Below, piece by piece: positions 27,846-36,231 of a stretch of 64,000 nucleotides of DNA. Within the stretch, counting starts at the first letter, position 1; the number at the start of each line of letters is the position of its first letter. The DNA lies in assembly GCF_018881605.1 (NCBI RefSeq), contig NZ_JACVPZ010000001.1, positions 1,426,001-1,490,000 on the forward strand, in the 5' to 3' direction. The position numbers were made by a program, and so were the translations under genes. The notes beneath the pieces are model-generated. The model was not told the DNA's origin. It saw nothing but the letters and a program-made list of their open reading frames with translations, and ran no database searches. Source of the stretch: Polynucleobacter sp. UB-Tiil-W10 (GTDB taxonomy: Bacteria; Pseudomonadota; Gammaproteobacteria; Burkholderiales; Burkholderiaceae).

Positions 27846-28901
27846 ATGAAACGATCATTTTCTAAAGTTCTACGCACTTTGGTAGTGGCTGCAGGTTTGT
27901 CACTGACTCTAGCGAGTGGTATGAGCTTTGCTGAACGTGCACCGATGGCGCCTTTGCCTTCTCCTAGCGGAGTAGATGTGCCTCCTGCATCTGTGCCGGC
28001 AAATCCAAATGCTTTGGCCAATGGAACTCAAGCGCAGGCTCAGCCAGCAAATCCATCAATTTTCATGGCGCCAAACAGCGACCCACAAAACTACGTCAGT
28101 ATTCCTGACAAGCAAGCAGGTGTTTTGATCCAACGTGCTGGTCAAGAATGGCGTGTGATTCGTAACGGCATCATTACCGTTTACGGTGGCTGGTTATTGG
28201 CGATTGCCTTCTTTGGCATTATTGCGATGTACACCATTAAAGGCTCAATCAAGCTGCATGAGCCATTGTCAAGCATTAAAGTGAAGCGTTTTAGTGCATT
28301 TGACCGCATCACTCACTGGGTGATGGCATTTAGTTTCTTGGCTCTTGCATTTACAGGTCTATTAATTCTGTACGGTAAATATTTTGCGATGCCTTTAATG
28401 GGGGGTGTTGCTTACGGCTCCTTCTTGATGGTTTGTAAAAATATTCATAATTTTACTGGCCCATTATTTACCCTGAGCATCGTGATTTTCTTCTTGCTCT
28501 TTGTGGGTAAAAATATTCCTGGAAAAGGCGACCTCAATTGGCTGTTAACTTTTGGTGGAATGTTTAGCGGCAAGCATGTGCCAGCTGGCTTCTTCAATAT
28601 GGGTGAGAAATTTTGGTTCTGGTTTGGTATGACTTTCTTAGGCTTAGTAATTTCTGCCTCAGGATTTGTGCTCGACATGATCGTGCCGTTTATGCAGATC
28701 GAGTATCTGCGTGGCACGATGCAAATCGCCAACATCATTCATAGCAGTGCTGCAATCTTGATGACTACCATGGCGATGGGCCACATTTATATCGGTACCA
28801 TTGGTATGCAAGGCTCAATCGATGGCATGAAGACCGGCTATGTAGATGCTACTTGGGCTAAAGAGCACCATGAGCTCTGGTATGACAAGTTAAATAAATA
28901 A
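27846..28901 (+). CDS. fdhC: Formate dehydrogenase cytochrome b subunit (gamma)
   Basis: A 351-residue dihaem cytochrome b that anchors the complex and passes electrons to quinone. An N-terminal signal (LRTLVVAAGLSLTLASGMSFA) and a Pro-rich stretch precede the first of four or five membrane helices. Haem histidines probably include those in RITHWVMAF, KNIHNFTG and IIHSS or MGHIYIG. The ATG at 27846 was chosen because AAGGA at 27834-27838 is 7 bases away; the ATG at 27840 is too close. The N-terminal extension is longer than in E. coli FdnI. Confidence 0.9.
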   Translation: MKRSFSKVLRTLVVAAGLSLTLASGMSFAERAPMAPLPSPSGVDVPPASVPANPNALANGTQAQAQPANPSIFMAPNSDPQNYVSIPDKQAGVLIQRAGQEWRVIRNGIITVYGGWLLAIAFFGIIAMYTIKGSIKLHEPLSSIKVKRFSAFDRITHWVMAFSFLALAFTGLLILYGKYFAMPLMGGVAYGSFLMVCKNIHNFTGPLFTLSIVIFFLLFVGKNIPGKGDLNWLLTFGGMFSGKHVPAGFFNMGEKFWFWFGMTFLGLVISASGFVLDMIVPFMQIEYLRGTMQIANIIHSSAAILMTTMAMGHIYIGTIGMQGSIDGMKTGYVDATWAKEHHELWYDKLNK

Positions 28902-28910
28902 GGACAAGCC

Positions 28911-29204
28911 ATGAAAAAAATCATTGCTTTTACATTCTGTGCATTTGCTTCTGCATCATCTTTTGCGACTCTTCCACCCCTGACTCCGGAAGCTCAGGCA
29001 GCAGCAGATTTGGCTAAAGCAAAAACTGCCTACGGCGATAAAGTTGGTGCATATCAACTCTGCCAGGCTCAAAACCGGGTTGCTGATCGATTTAAGGTCT
29101 CCGGAACTGCGGCTCCAGCAGCTTGTACTGCACCACCACCATTTGTTCCGCCAGTTGCGTCAGCAGCTACTCCTGCCGCTCCAGCGGCACCCGCTGCCAA
29201 GTAA
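28911..29204 (+). CDS. Small exported protein of the fdh operon
   Basis: A 97-residue protein with a Sec signal (MKKIIAFTFCAFASASSFA), a helical stretch with two cysteines (YQLCQAQNR and PAACTA) and a Pro/Ala-rich C-terminal tail. It starts 10 bases after fdhC with SD AAGGAC nearby. No known domain is recognised. It closes the operon; its stop abuts the convergent tupC stop, and the operon terminator lies further on inside tupC. Confidence 0.7.
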   Translation: MKKIIAFTFCAFASASSFATLPPLTPEAQAAADLAKAKTAYGDKVGAYQLCQAQNRVADRFKVSGTAAPAACTAPPPFVPPVASAATPAAPAAPAAK

Positions 29205-29912
29205 TTAGTCGGTGAGCAGCTCTTGTTGTAAGTAGCGTTTAGCTGCTGGTGTTTGAGGATTGTTAAAGAAGGGGCCTACGGGTCCCTTTTCTTTTATTTC
29301 CCCTTGGTCAATAAAGATAATGTGTTCAGCTAGTCTTTGTACTTGGGCAAGTTGATGGGATGAAAAAATCACATTAACTCCCTGGCGGTCAAATTGACGG
29401 ATCAACTCTTCAACTTGTTCGGTAGTCTTGGGATCGAGATTGGCAGTCGGCTCATCCAGTAAAACCAAATTGGGTTTTTGAAGAATTGCTCTTCCAAGGC
29501 AAACCTTTTGTCTTTCACCGGCAGATAATTTATGCGCTGGGCTGTTAGCTAGCTCGCTTAAACCTACTTGCTCAATCACGCGATCTATATCAGCATTCTC
29601 AATGGACCTATCCGCGTCACAAACCATTGTGATATTGGTTTTAGCTGAGGTTTTGATCATTGGTGTGTGATGTAAAACCAAAGCCGTTTTTGTTTTGAAG
29701 GAGTAACTTACCGTCCCGCTATCTGGCTTGATGAGGCCGTCTAGAAGTTTGAGAAGAGTGGTTTTGCCTGCACCATTAGGGCCAATGCAGGCTGTGATTC
29801 TGTCTGCTGGAATAATGGCATGGGGGATGTTGAGAATAGTTCTGCCATTGCTCTTGACGATGATTTCCTTGAGTTCAATGAACTTTTCGAAATTATCTGC
29901 AGCATTAACCAT
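29205..29912 (-). CDS. tupC: ABC transporter ATPase, tungstate/molybdate type
   Basis: A 235-residue ABC ATPase, shorter than ModC, in the size range of tungstate TupC. Walker A is GPNGAGKTT, signature LSAGERQK, Walker B LVLLDEPTA with D/E, and a switch histidine in FSSHQ. It starts at ATG 29912, which overlaps the permease stop; GGAG seven bases upstream fits. A longer frame from 29942 overlaps the permease more. No TOBE domain is visible. The neighbouring fdh operon supports a W or Mo role; which oxyanion is inferred. Its tail codes the fdh terminator on the other strand. Confidence 0.85.
   Translation of the reverse strand: MVNAADNFEKFIELKEIIVKSNGRTILNIPHAIIPADRITACIGPNGAGKTTLLKLLDGLIKPDSGTVSYSFKTKTALVLHHTPMIKTSAKTNITMVCDADRSIENADIDRVIEQVGLSELANSPAHKLSAGERQKVCLGRAILQKPNLVLLDEPTANLDPKTTEQVEELIRQFDRQGVNVIFSSHQLAQVQRLAEHIIFIDQGEIKEKGPVGPFFNNPQTPAAKRYLQQELLTD
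29269..29298 (+). terminator. fdh operon terminator inside the tupC gene
   Basis: AAGGGGCC (29269-29276), loop TACG, GGTCCCTT (29281-29288), then TTCTTTTATTT. The stem is 8 bp with one G-U pair, and the loop is a UACG tetraloop closed by C-G, a very stable type. It lies about 65 bases past the last fdh stop, within the 3' coding part of the opposite-strand tupC gene (GPVGPFF region). Confidence 0.75.
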
Positions 29913-30600
29913 AGCGGCGCTCCGCAATTTGACGGACTGCAAAAGTAAATAGATTGGCTAGTAAAACAATGGTCAGTAGAACCATGCCTAGCGCAAGGGC
30001 TAAAGGCAAATCACCTTTACTGGTTTCCAAGGCAATAGCAGTGGTCATCGTTCTGGTGGAGTGATCAATATTGCCGCCGACGATCATGACAGCCCCAACC
30101 TCTGAAATCGCTCTAGCCAGGCCGGCAAGGATGGCAATCGTAAGCGAGAAGCGACAATCCCATATCAACCACTTAAAACGGGATAGAGGTGGCAATCTCA
30201 GACTTAGAAAGGAGTCGCGATGGATCTTCCACGCGTCTTCCAGTATTTGTCGGCTGAGGGCGGCAATTAAAGGGGTTGTGAGCAGTGTTTGAGCGACGAT
30301 CATGCCTTTGACTGTAAATAGCCAGCCCCATACTCCAAGAGGCCCCGTACGGGAGAGCATGAGGTATACCAAGACACCCACAATGACTGTGGGCACTCCC
30401 ATTAGGGTATTGAGGGTCACAATAATCGTTTTTTTACCTACAAACCGTTCGGTGGCCAGTAGGGCGCCGATAGGAAGACCTAAAAGTGTCCCAATCAAGA
30501 GGGCGCTTAGGCTTACTTGCAAGGAAACCCAGACGATTCCCAATACCCCTGCATCTAGATGGGCAAGCAAGGAAAGGGCGTCTTGAAAAGCTTTCAACAT
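29905..30600 (-). CDS. tupB: ABC permease, tungstate type (TupB-like)
   Basis: A 231-residue permease with five or six membrane segments. The conserved binding-protein-dependent loop is ARAISEVGAVMIVGGNI, which matches the tungstate/TupB-type sequence well. The ATPase gene overlaps its end, but no substrate-binding protein (TupA) is encoded on either side. The start codon is 3 bases from a hairpin and has no SD. It diverges from the BFD-like gene. With FDH next door, it likely feeds metal to the cofactor. Confidence 0.85.
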   Translation of the reverse strand: MLKAFQDALSLLAHLDAGVLGIVWVSLQVSLSALLIGTLLGLPIGALLATERFVGKKTIIVTLNTLMGVPTVIVGVLVYLMLSRTGPLGVWGWLFTVKGMIVAQTLLTTPLIAALSRQILEDAWKIHRDSFLSLRLPPLSRFKWLIWDCRFSLTIAILAGLARAISEVGAVMIVGGNIDHSTRTMTTAIALETSKGDLPLALALGMVLLTIVLLANLFTFAVRQIAERRYG

Positions 30601-30603
30601 GCG

Positions 30604-30618
30604 CTTGATTCTATCAAG
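30604..30618 (-). promoter_or_regulatory. 15-base palindrome just before the tupB start
   Basis: CTTGAT, TCT, ATCAAG (30604-30609 and 30613-30618) is a perfect inverted repeat ending 3 bases before the tupB ATG, where an SD would be expected. As RNA it folds with a 3-base loop. It could be an operator or could limit ribosome access; both are inference. Confidence 0.4.
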
Positions 30619-30666
30619 GCAATGGCAAAATGACTGTAATGAGATTGATTCCCCTATTTTTGACCT

Positions 30667-30867
30667 ATGGCTGAAGTGGTTTGCCTCTGTAATGAGGTCC
30701 TCGACGTGGATTTGCGCGATTATTTAGATGCTCACCCGATAGACTCGATTGACGAGTTGCGGGAGCAGGCATCGATTTGTAATAAATGCATGCAGTGTCA
30801 GGATCTCGTTGAGGGCGAGATCTACTTAGCGCGAGTTAGACGACAGCGCGCAGCGGGACAGTTCTAA
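30667..30867 (+). CDS. BFD-like [2Fe-2S] protein
   Basis: A 66-residue protein with a BFD-like [2Fe-2S] domain: CLCNEV near the N-terminus and CNKCMQC near residue 38. This resembles bacterioferritin-associated ferredoxin, which helps iron release from bacterioferritin, but the family also occurs in other redox roles. The CX2CX2C at the second site gives one more cysteine than the usual CX2C. It starts after a 66-base divergent gap with tupB, and its stop overlaps the next start as TAATG. Confidence 0.8.
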   Translation: MAEVVCLCNEVLDVDLRDYLDAHPIDSIDELREQASICNKCMQCQDLVEGEIYLARVRRQRAAGQF

Positions 30868-31619
30868 TGGTTCTCAATAAAACTACCCGGTTCACCATAC
30901 TGAGTATGAATGTTCATAAGGGTTTATCGCCTTTACATCGCCATTCGACTATTTATCAGTTGCGCCAAAAAATGCGCAGCCAACATCCAGACCTACTGTT
31001 CTTGCAAGAGTTTCAGCAAGAGCATCGAGGAAGGATTCGGCGTTTTAACCAATGGCCTTTGACAGAGTTGACACATTTTCTCTCTGAAGATTTTTGGCAT
31101 GACTGGCATTACGGCAAAAATGTTGAGTATCAAGATGGGCATCATGGCAATGCTATCTTCTCTAAGCATCCTCAGCAAAAGGGCAATAACTACGATATAT
31201 CGGCCTATCGCTTTGAGAGTCGCGGCCTGCTGCATAGCGTTGCAAAAATTGATGGTGTGGATACACCCATACATTGCTTTTGTGTTCATTTAGCGCTCTT
31301 TGAGCGAGGTAGAGAGCGACAGCTAGAAGCGATCATTGGGCATATTCGAGATTTGACTCAAAATGGTCCTGCGATCGTGGCGGGAGACTTTAATGATTGG
31401 CGCAATCGTGTGAGTGCTCCCATGAAGGCTGCTGGCTTTGACGAGGTATTTGAAGTGCTCACTGGCTCTCCAGCAAAAACATTTCCCAGTGTGAAGCCTC
31501 TACTACCCATGGACAGAATTTATGTGCGTGGAATAAAAATCCATTCTGCACAAATTTTGCATGAATGGTTAAAACTATCGGATCATCTAGGCATTACAGC
31601 TGAATTGGAACTTTTATGA
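30867..31619 (+). CDS. Endonuclease/exonuclease/phosphatase family protein
   Basis: A 250-residue EEP-fold metal-dependent phosphodiesterase or nuclease. The fold motifs are all present: MNVHKGL, FLQEFQ with the metal Glu, GNAIFSKHP, CVHLALFERGR, AGDFNDW, and the catalytic SDHLGI at the end. The substrate could be nucleic acid or a lipid headgroup. It overlaps cardiolipin synthase by four bases (ATGA); EEP proteins are often encoded beside clsB-type genes (YbhP-like), so a lipid link is reasonable. Confidence 0.85.
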   Translation: MVLNKTTRFTILSMNVHKGLSPLHRHSTIYQLRQKMRSQHPDLLFLQEFQQEHRGRIRRFNQWPLTELTHFLSEDFWHDWHYGKNVEYQDGHHGNAIFSKHPQQKGNNYDISAYRFESRGLLHSVAKIDGVDTPIHCFCVHLALFERGRERQLEAIIGHIRDLTQNGPAIVAGDFNDWRNRVSAPMKAAGFDEVFEVLTGSPAKTFPSVKPLLPMDRIYVRGIKIHSAQILHEWLKLSDHLGITAELELL

Positions 31620-33091
31620 ATATTCTGGCGTTTATTTTCGGATACCTTTTTGGGTTCTCATTAATCTGGGTTCCGATCGCGCACACCATCATCGTATTCT
31701 TATTTGGTATTCATTTAATCTCCGTGAGAAGGCCAGTCGGTGTGGCGTTCGCATGGTTTTTAATTGTGATTCTGCTGCCTCTTCTGGGTATCAGTTTATA
31801 TATTCTGATTGGCGAGCGACCAGTTGGGCGAAAGCTCACGCGCAAGATTGTTCGCATGAATCGTGAATTCGAAAAAATTACTGAAACGATGCGTCAGGAG
31901 TTCGCGGGTGATAGGCTAAAGTTACCTGTTGAGGGAAGAGCGCTCAGTCTTTTGGCTGAATCTAAAAACGGTTCACCGGTGGTGGCTGGCAATAAGATCG
32001 AATTGCACACCAACTCACTCAAAATCCTGCAAAATTTTATTGATGAAATTCATCAGGCCAAAAAAACTTTGCGCCTGGAATTTTATATTTGGGCCCTTGG
32101 TGGTGATGCCGACCGTGTGTGTGAAGCCTTAATTGCAGCCTCTGAGCGGGGCGTTGCCTGTCAAGTTCTGCTCGATTCATTGGGTAGTAAAGACTGGTTT
32201 AAATCTCAGTGGCCGGTACGTTTTCGTAAGGCGGGCATCAGGGTGACAGAAGCACTTCCTATTCAGATTGGTCGTTTTCAGTTTCGCCGCGCTGATTTAA
32301 GACTTCACCGGAAAATTTTTGTGATTGATGGCGCAGTTGTTTGGACGGGCAGTATGAATTTGGTTGATCCTCGGACCTTCAAGCAAGATTCTGGAGTGGG
32401 TGAATGGGTTGATGCCATGGTTCGTATTGAGGGCCCAGTGGCTGCGCAGTTTGAATTGACGTTTGCGTTCGACTGGAGCGTTGATGATCCTAGTATCACT
32501 AGCTTTAAAGACCGTGAACCACCTGCATCACCTCATGTGGGAGGCGCTCTGGCTCAGGAATTTTCGTCCGGGCCAGTCTATCGTGATGATATTTTGTACC
32601 AAGTTTTGTTGTCAGCCATCATGGATGCGCGCGAAGAATTAACCATTACTACTCCATACTTTGGTCCTGATGATGGATTACTTCAGGCGCTGATGGCCGC
32701 TGCTGCTAGGGGGGTTAAGGTGACCCTCATCGTACCTAAGTTAAATGACTCTACCTTGGTGGCATGGAGCAGTAAAAGTTTCTATGAAGATTTAATGAAC
32801 TCAGGCGTAACCATTGCTGAGTTTCATGGCGGCCTATTACATACAAAGAGTCTATTGATCGACAAGCGGATTGCCATCTTTGGGTCAGTAAATTTTGACC
32901 AACGCAGCTTACGCCTCAATTTTGAAATCAGCTTGATTGTTTATAACGTCGACTTCTGCGCTAAGCTGGAAAAGTTAATTGAGTCTTATCTGGCGCAATC
33001 GGAGTATGTTGATCCTAAAGTTTGGGTAAAAAGACCGGTATGGAAACGCTATATTGAGAACGCAGCACATCTCACTTCACCACTGCTTTAA
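31616..33091 (+). CDS. clsA: Cardiolipin synthase (phospholipase D family)
   Basis: A 491-residue enzyme making cardiolipin from phosphatidylglycerol. Two N-terminal membrane helices (FGYLFGFSLIWVPIAHTIIV and GVAFAWFLIVILLPLLGI) come before two HKD catalytic motifs: HRKIFVIDGAVVWTGSMN near residue 227 and HTKSLLIDKRIAIFGSVN near residue 407. This is ClsA architecture and length. Its start overlaps the EEP gene stop (ATGA), and its last 4 bases overlap the convergent CoA-transferase gene. Confidence 0.92.
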   Translation: MNILAFIFGYLFGFSLIWVPIAHTIIVFLFGIHLISVRRPVGVAFAWFLIVILLPLLGISLYILIGERPVGRKLTRKIVRMNREFEKITETMRQEFAGDRLKLPVEGRALSLLAESKNGSPVVAGNKIELHTNSLKILQNFIDEIHQAKKTLRLEFYIWALGGDADRVCEALIAASERGVACQVLLDSLGSKDWFKSQWPVRFRKAGIRVTEALPIQIGRFQFRRADLRLHRKIFVIDGAVVWTGSMNLVDPRTFKQDSGVGEWVDAMVRIEGPVAAQFELTFAFDWSVDDPSITSFKDREPPASPHVGGALAQEFSSGPVYRDDILYQVLLSAIMDAREELTITTPYFGPDDGLLQALMAAAARGVKVTLIVPKLNDSTLVAWSSKSFYEDLMNSGVTIAEFHGGLLHTKSLLIDKRIAIFGSVNFDQRSLRLNFEISLIVYNVDFCAKLEKLIESYLAQSEYVDPKVWVKRPVWKRYIENAAHLTSPLL

Positions 33092-34272
33092 ATCGCTCCG
33101 CTAGCGCGCATCTTCTTGATGTCAGACTCCGTTACACCCAGTTCTTTGAGAATGGAGTCTGTATGCTCTCCTACTGCAGGAATAGGGTCCATGCGATAGT
33201 CATAAGTATCATTTAGTCCGGGTGGTAAAAGGGCTGCAATAGCGCCATTAGGGGTATCCACTTCCGTCCAGCGATTTCGCGCCTTCAGTTGCTCGTGTTT
33301 CCAAAGACCTGCCATGTCATTCAGATGAGCATTTGCAATTTGTGCTTTCTCGAGTCTGGCGATGAGTTGTTCAGAGGTCAGTTTGCTAAAGCATGCATCA
33401 ATAATCTCTAAAAGCTCAGAACGTTTTTCATTGCGCTTAAAGTTGCGATCAAACCGCTCATCCTTTGCCAGCGCTGGATTCTCCAAGACAGTCTCGCAAA
33501 ACTGCACCCATTCACGTTCATTTTGTAGTCCCAGCATGACAGTCTTGCCATCTCCGGCTTTAAAAGGGGCGTAGGGATAAATGGTTGCATGAGATGCGCC
33601 ATTTCTTGGGGGCGGCTCTGCACCTTTATAAGCGTAATACATTGGAAAGTTCATCCACTCACCAAGAGATTCGAGCATGGAGATATCAATCACCGAGCCT
33701 TTGCCTGTTTTACCTCTTTGCAAAAGGGCTGCCAAGATATTGGTATAGGCGTACATGCCGGCTGCAATATCAGCAATAGAGTTTCCAGCTTTGCTTGGAG
33801 TTTCAGGCGTTCCCGTAATGGAAAGGAAGCCAGCCTCGCTCTGAATGAGTAAGTCGTAAGCCTTTTTATCGCGATAGGGACCGTTATTGCCGTAACCTGA
33901 GATGTCGCACAGAATGAGTCGTGGGTTATCTTTTTGCAAGATCTCTGCGGTGAGTCCCATGCGAGCAGCAGCACCTGGCGCAAGGTTTTGTACCAAGACA
34001 TCAGCAGTCTTTAATAAGGTCTTGAGTGTTGCAATTGCAGCTGGCTGTTTCAGATCCAAGGTCAAACTTTCCTTAGAGCGATTTACCCAAACGAAGTGAG
34101 AGCATAGTCCGTCTACCTGCGTGTCATACCCTCTCGCAAAGTCGCCGCCACCAGGCCGCTCAACTTTAATGACTCTGGCGCCTAAATCCGCTAATTGGCG
34201 AGTGCAGAAAGGTGCAGCAATGGCATGCTCAAGAGAAACAACGGTAATGCCATCTAATGGACGAATGCTCAT
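33088..34272 (-). CDS. CaiB/BaiF family CoA-transferase (class III)
   Basis: A 394-residue class III CoA-transferase moving CoA between carboxylic acids. The N-terminal LDGITVVSLEHAIAAPFCTRQLADLGARVIKVE and the catalytic-Asp region (ISGYGNNGPYRDKKAYDLLIQ) are typical. It lies 12 bases downstream of an acyl-CoA dehydrogenase gene on the same strand, so the pair likely activates and oxidises an organic acid. Which acid cannot be told. The 3' end overlaps clsA by 4 bases. Confidence 0.9.
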   Translation of the reverse strand: MSIRPLDGITVVSLEHAIAAPFCTRQLADLGARVIKVERPGGGDFARGYDTQVDGLCSHFVWVNRSKESLTLDLKQPAAIATLKTLLKTADVLVQNLAPGAAARMGLTAEILQKDNPRLILCDISGYGNNGPYRDKKAYDLLIQSEAGFLSITGTPETPSKAGNSIADIAAGMYAYTNILAALLQRGKTGKGSVIDISMLESLGEWMNFPMYYAYKGAEPPPRNGASHATIYPYAPFKAGDGKTVMLGLQNEREWVQFCETVLENPALAKDERFDRNFKRNEKRSELLEIIDACFSKLTSEQLIARLEKAQIANAHLNDMAGLWKHEQLKARNRWTEVDTPNGAIAALLPPGLNDTYDYRMDPIPAVGEHTDSILKELGVTESDIKKMRASGAI

Positions 34273-34284
34273 ATATCAGTTCTC

Positions 34285-35454
34285 TTAGAAAGACCTTGGT
34301 AGACCAAGTACATGTTCGGCAATGTAGGAGTAAATCAAATTTGTAGAAATTGGAGCCACTTGATAGAGGCGAGTCTCTCTAAACTTACGTTCGACATCGT
34401 ATTCATTGGCAAAGCCGAATCCACCATGTGTTTGTAGGCAGACATTGGCTGCTTCCCAGGATGCTTTAGCAGCCAGGTACTTGGCCATGTTGGCCTCAGG
34501 TCCGCAGGGTTGGTGATTATCAAATAACTCGCAAGCCTTAAAGCGCATCAGGTTGGCAGCCTCAGTCTCGATATAGCTATCGGCAATCGGAAACTGAATC
34601 CCTTGATTTTTTCCAATTGGACGATCAAAAACAACACGATCATTAGCATAGCGACGGGCGCGGTCAATAAACCAATAGGCATCACCAATACATTCGGCGG
34701 CAATTAATACGCGCTCTGCATTGAGGCCATCCAGAATGTATTTAAAGCCTTGGCCTTCCGTGCCGATGAGATTCTCAGCGGGGATTTCAAGATTATCAAA
34801 AAACACTTCGTTAGTTTCATGGTTGACCATGTTGGCGATTGGCCTTACTTCCATCCCTTTGCCAATGGCATCAGCAAGGTTGACGATAAAAATCGACATC
34901 CCTTCCGACTTGCGTTGCACTTCATTCAGTGGAGTGGTGCGAGCCAATAAAATCATGAGGTCAGAATGTTGAATGCGGGAGATCCAAACTTTTTGACCGT
35001 TGACTACATACTTATCACCCTTCTTTACTGCGGTAGTTTTTAGTTTGGTTGTATCGGTTCCAGTTGTGGGTTCGGTAACCGCCATGCTTTGGAGTCGCAA
35101 TTCACCCGAAGCAATCTTAGGAAGGTACATTTTTTTCTGGATCTCTGAACCATGACGCAATAAGGTACCCATGTTGTACATTTGTCCGTGACATGAGCCT
35201 GAGTTACCACCCGAAAAATTGATCTCTTCCATGATCACAGAGGCCTCAGCTAGGCCTAAACCAGAACCACCGTATTCCTCCGGAATTAAAGCAGCCAACC
35301 AACCAGCTTTAGTCATCGCATCCACAAAAGCTTCTGGATAGCCTCGCTCATGATCTATTTTTTGCCAATAGGCGGAATCAAAAGAACTACAAAGATCACG
35401 CAATGCTTCACGCATATCTTGATACTGGTCAGGCTTGGGGATAGGGTGATTCAT
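34285..35454 (-). CDS. Acyl-CoA dehydrogenase
   Basis: A 389-residue FAD acyl-CoA dehydrogenase. The flavin signature is visible in MAVTEPTTGTD and KVWISRIQHSD, with the C-terminal QTHGGFGFANEYDVERKFRE. It introduces a double bond into an acyl-CoA and passes electrons to ETF. Cotranscription with the downstream class III CoA-transferase suggests a short carboxylic-acid catabolic pair. Chain-length or branched preference is not clear from sequence. Confidence 0.9.
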   Translation of the reverse strand: MNHPIPKPDQYQDMREALRDLCSSFDSAYWQKIDHERGYPEAFVDAMTKAGWLAALIPEEYGGSGLGLAEASVIMEEINFSGGNSGSCHGQMYNMGTLLRHGSEIQKKMYLPKIASGELRLQSMAVTEPTTGTDTTKLKTTAVKKGDKYVVNGQKVWISRIQHSDLMILLARTTPLNEVQRKSEGMSIFIVNLADAIGKGMEVRPIANMVNHETNEVFFDNLEIPAENLIGTEGQGFKYILDGLNAERVLIAAECIGDAYWFIDRARRYANDRVVFDRPIGKNQGIQFPIADSYIETEAANLMRFKACELFDNHQPCGPEANMAKYLAAKASWEAANVCLQTHGGFGFANEYDVERKFRETRLYQVAPISTNLIYSYIAEHVLGLPRSF

Positions 35455-35614
35455 GAAAGTCTCAATTTATAGGTTTTATGGGTGATTTACCGATTTAGGT
35501 GCTAGTTTAAGCAAGAATTGAAAATCTTGGGGATTGGGTAAAACAAGGCAAAATAGACTTAATGAGATCCAAAGTAATTCACCCGCATGCTGGCACCTTA
35601 AGGGCTATTGCTTA

Positions 35615-36118
35615 ATGGAACATATGTTCGAGCATTTTTTTGGATGGTTTGGAATGCCCTCGGTGGGTTTGCCAGCGGTATTCATCAGCGCATTTATTTC
35701 CGCAACATTAATACCAGCCGGATCCGAGCCAATTTTATTTGGCTATATCACTCTGAACCCTCAATTATTTTGGGTTGCAATTATGGTTGCCACCGTTGGT
35801 AATACATTGGGCGGAATGGTTGATTGGTGGTTGGGGGTAGTGGCACGTAACAGCTTTAAGGCGATGGATGAGCCTAGTAATAGCCGCCTGAAGCGCTGGC
35901 TTGGGGAGTGGGGCCCTAAGTTATTGCTGCTATCTTGGTTGCCAGGATTGGGTGATCCCTTGTGTCTGGCAGCAGGATGGTTAAAGCTCCCATGGCAGCC
36001 ATGCCTTATTTATATGTTTATTGGCAAGCTAATACGTTTCATTTTGTTTACTTGGTTGCTAACTTTAGTCCCAGATAGTTTTTGGCATCAACTGGGGCAT
36101 TGGCTGCATCTGATTTAA
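35615..36118 (+). CDS. yqaA: YqaA/DedA-type membrane protein
   Basis: A 167-residue membrane protein of the YqaA branch of the SNARE-associated/DedA (VTT) superfamily. The sequence SAFISATLIPAGSEPILFGY, GNTLGGMVDWWLG and the GLGDPLCLAAGWLKLP motif are family-typical. DedA relatives move lipid carriers or phospholipids, but this branch has no assigned substrate. The ATG at 35615 fits an AAGGG ten bases upstream; an in-frame start at 35534 would add an unlikely polar extension, and ATG 35624 is also possible. Confidence 0.82.
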   Translation: MEHMFEHFFGWFGMPSVGLPAVFISAFISATLIPAGSEPILFGYITLNPQLFWVAIMVATVGNTLGGMVDWWLGVVARNSFKAMDEPSNSRLKRWLGEWGPKLLLLSWLPGLGDPLCLAAGWLKLPWQPCLIYMFIGKLIRFILFTWLLTLVPDSFWHQLGHWLHLI

Positions 36119-36231
36119 ATCTAGCTATTCTGGTGCATTACCTTAGGGTGTTTTCAGCACATCCTGTAACATCAAGTTTTGGGCATGGCGATAGGAAGAA
36201 TGCCCTCTAGTTAACTTGATACGGTAAAGAT

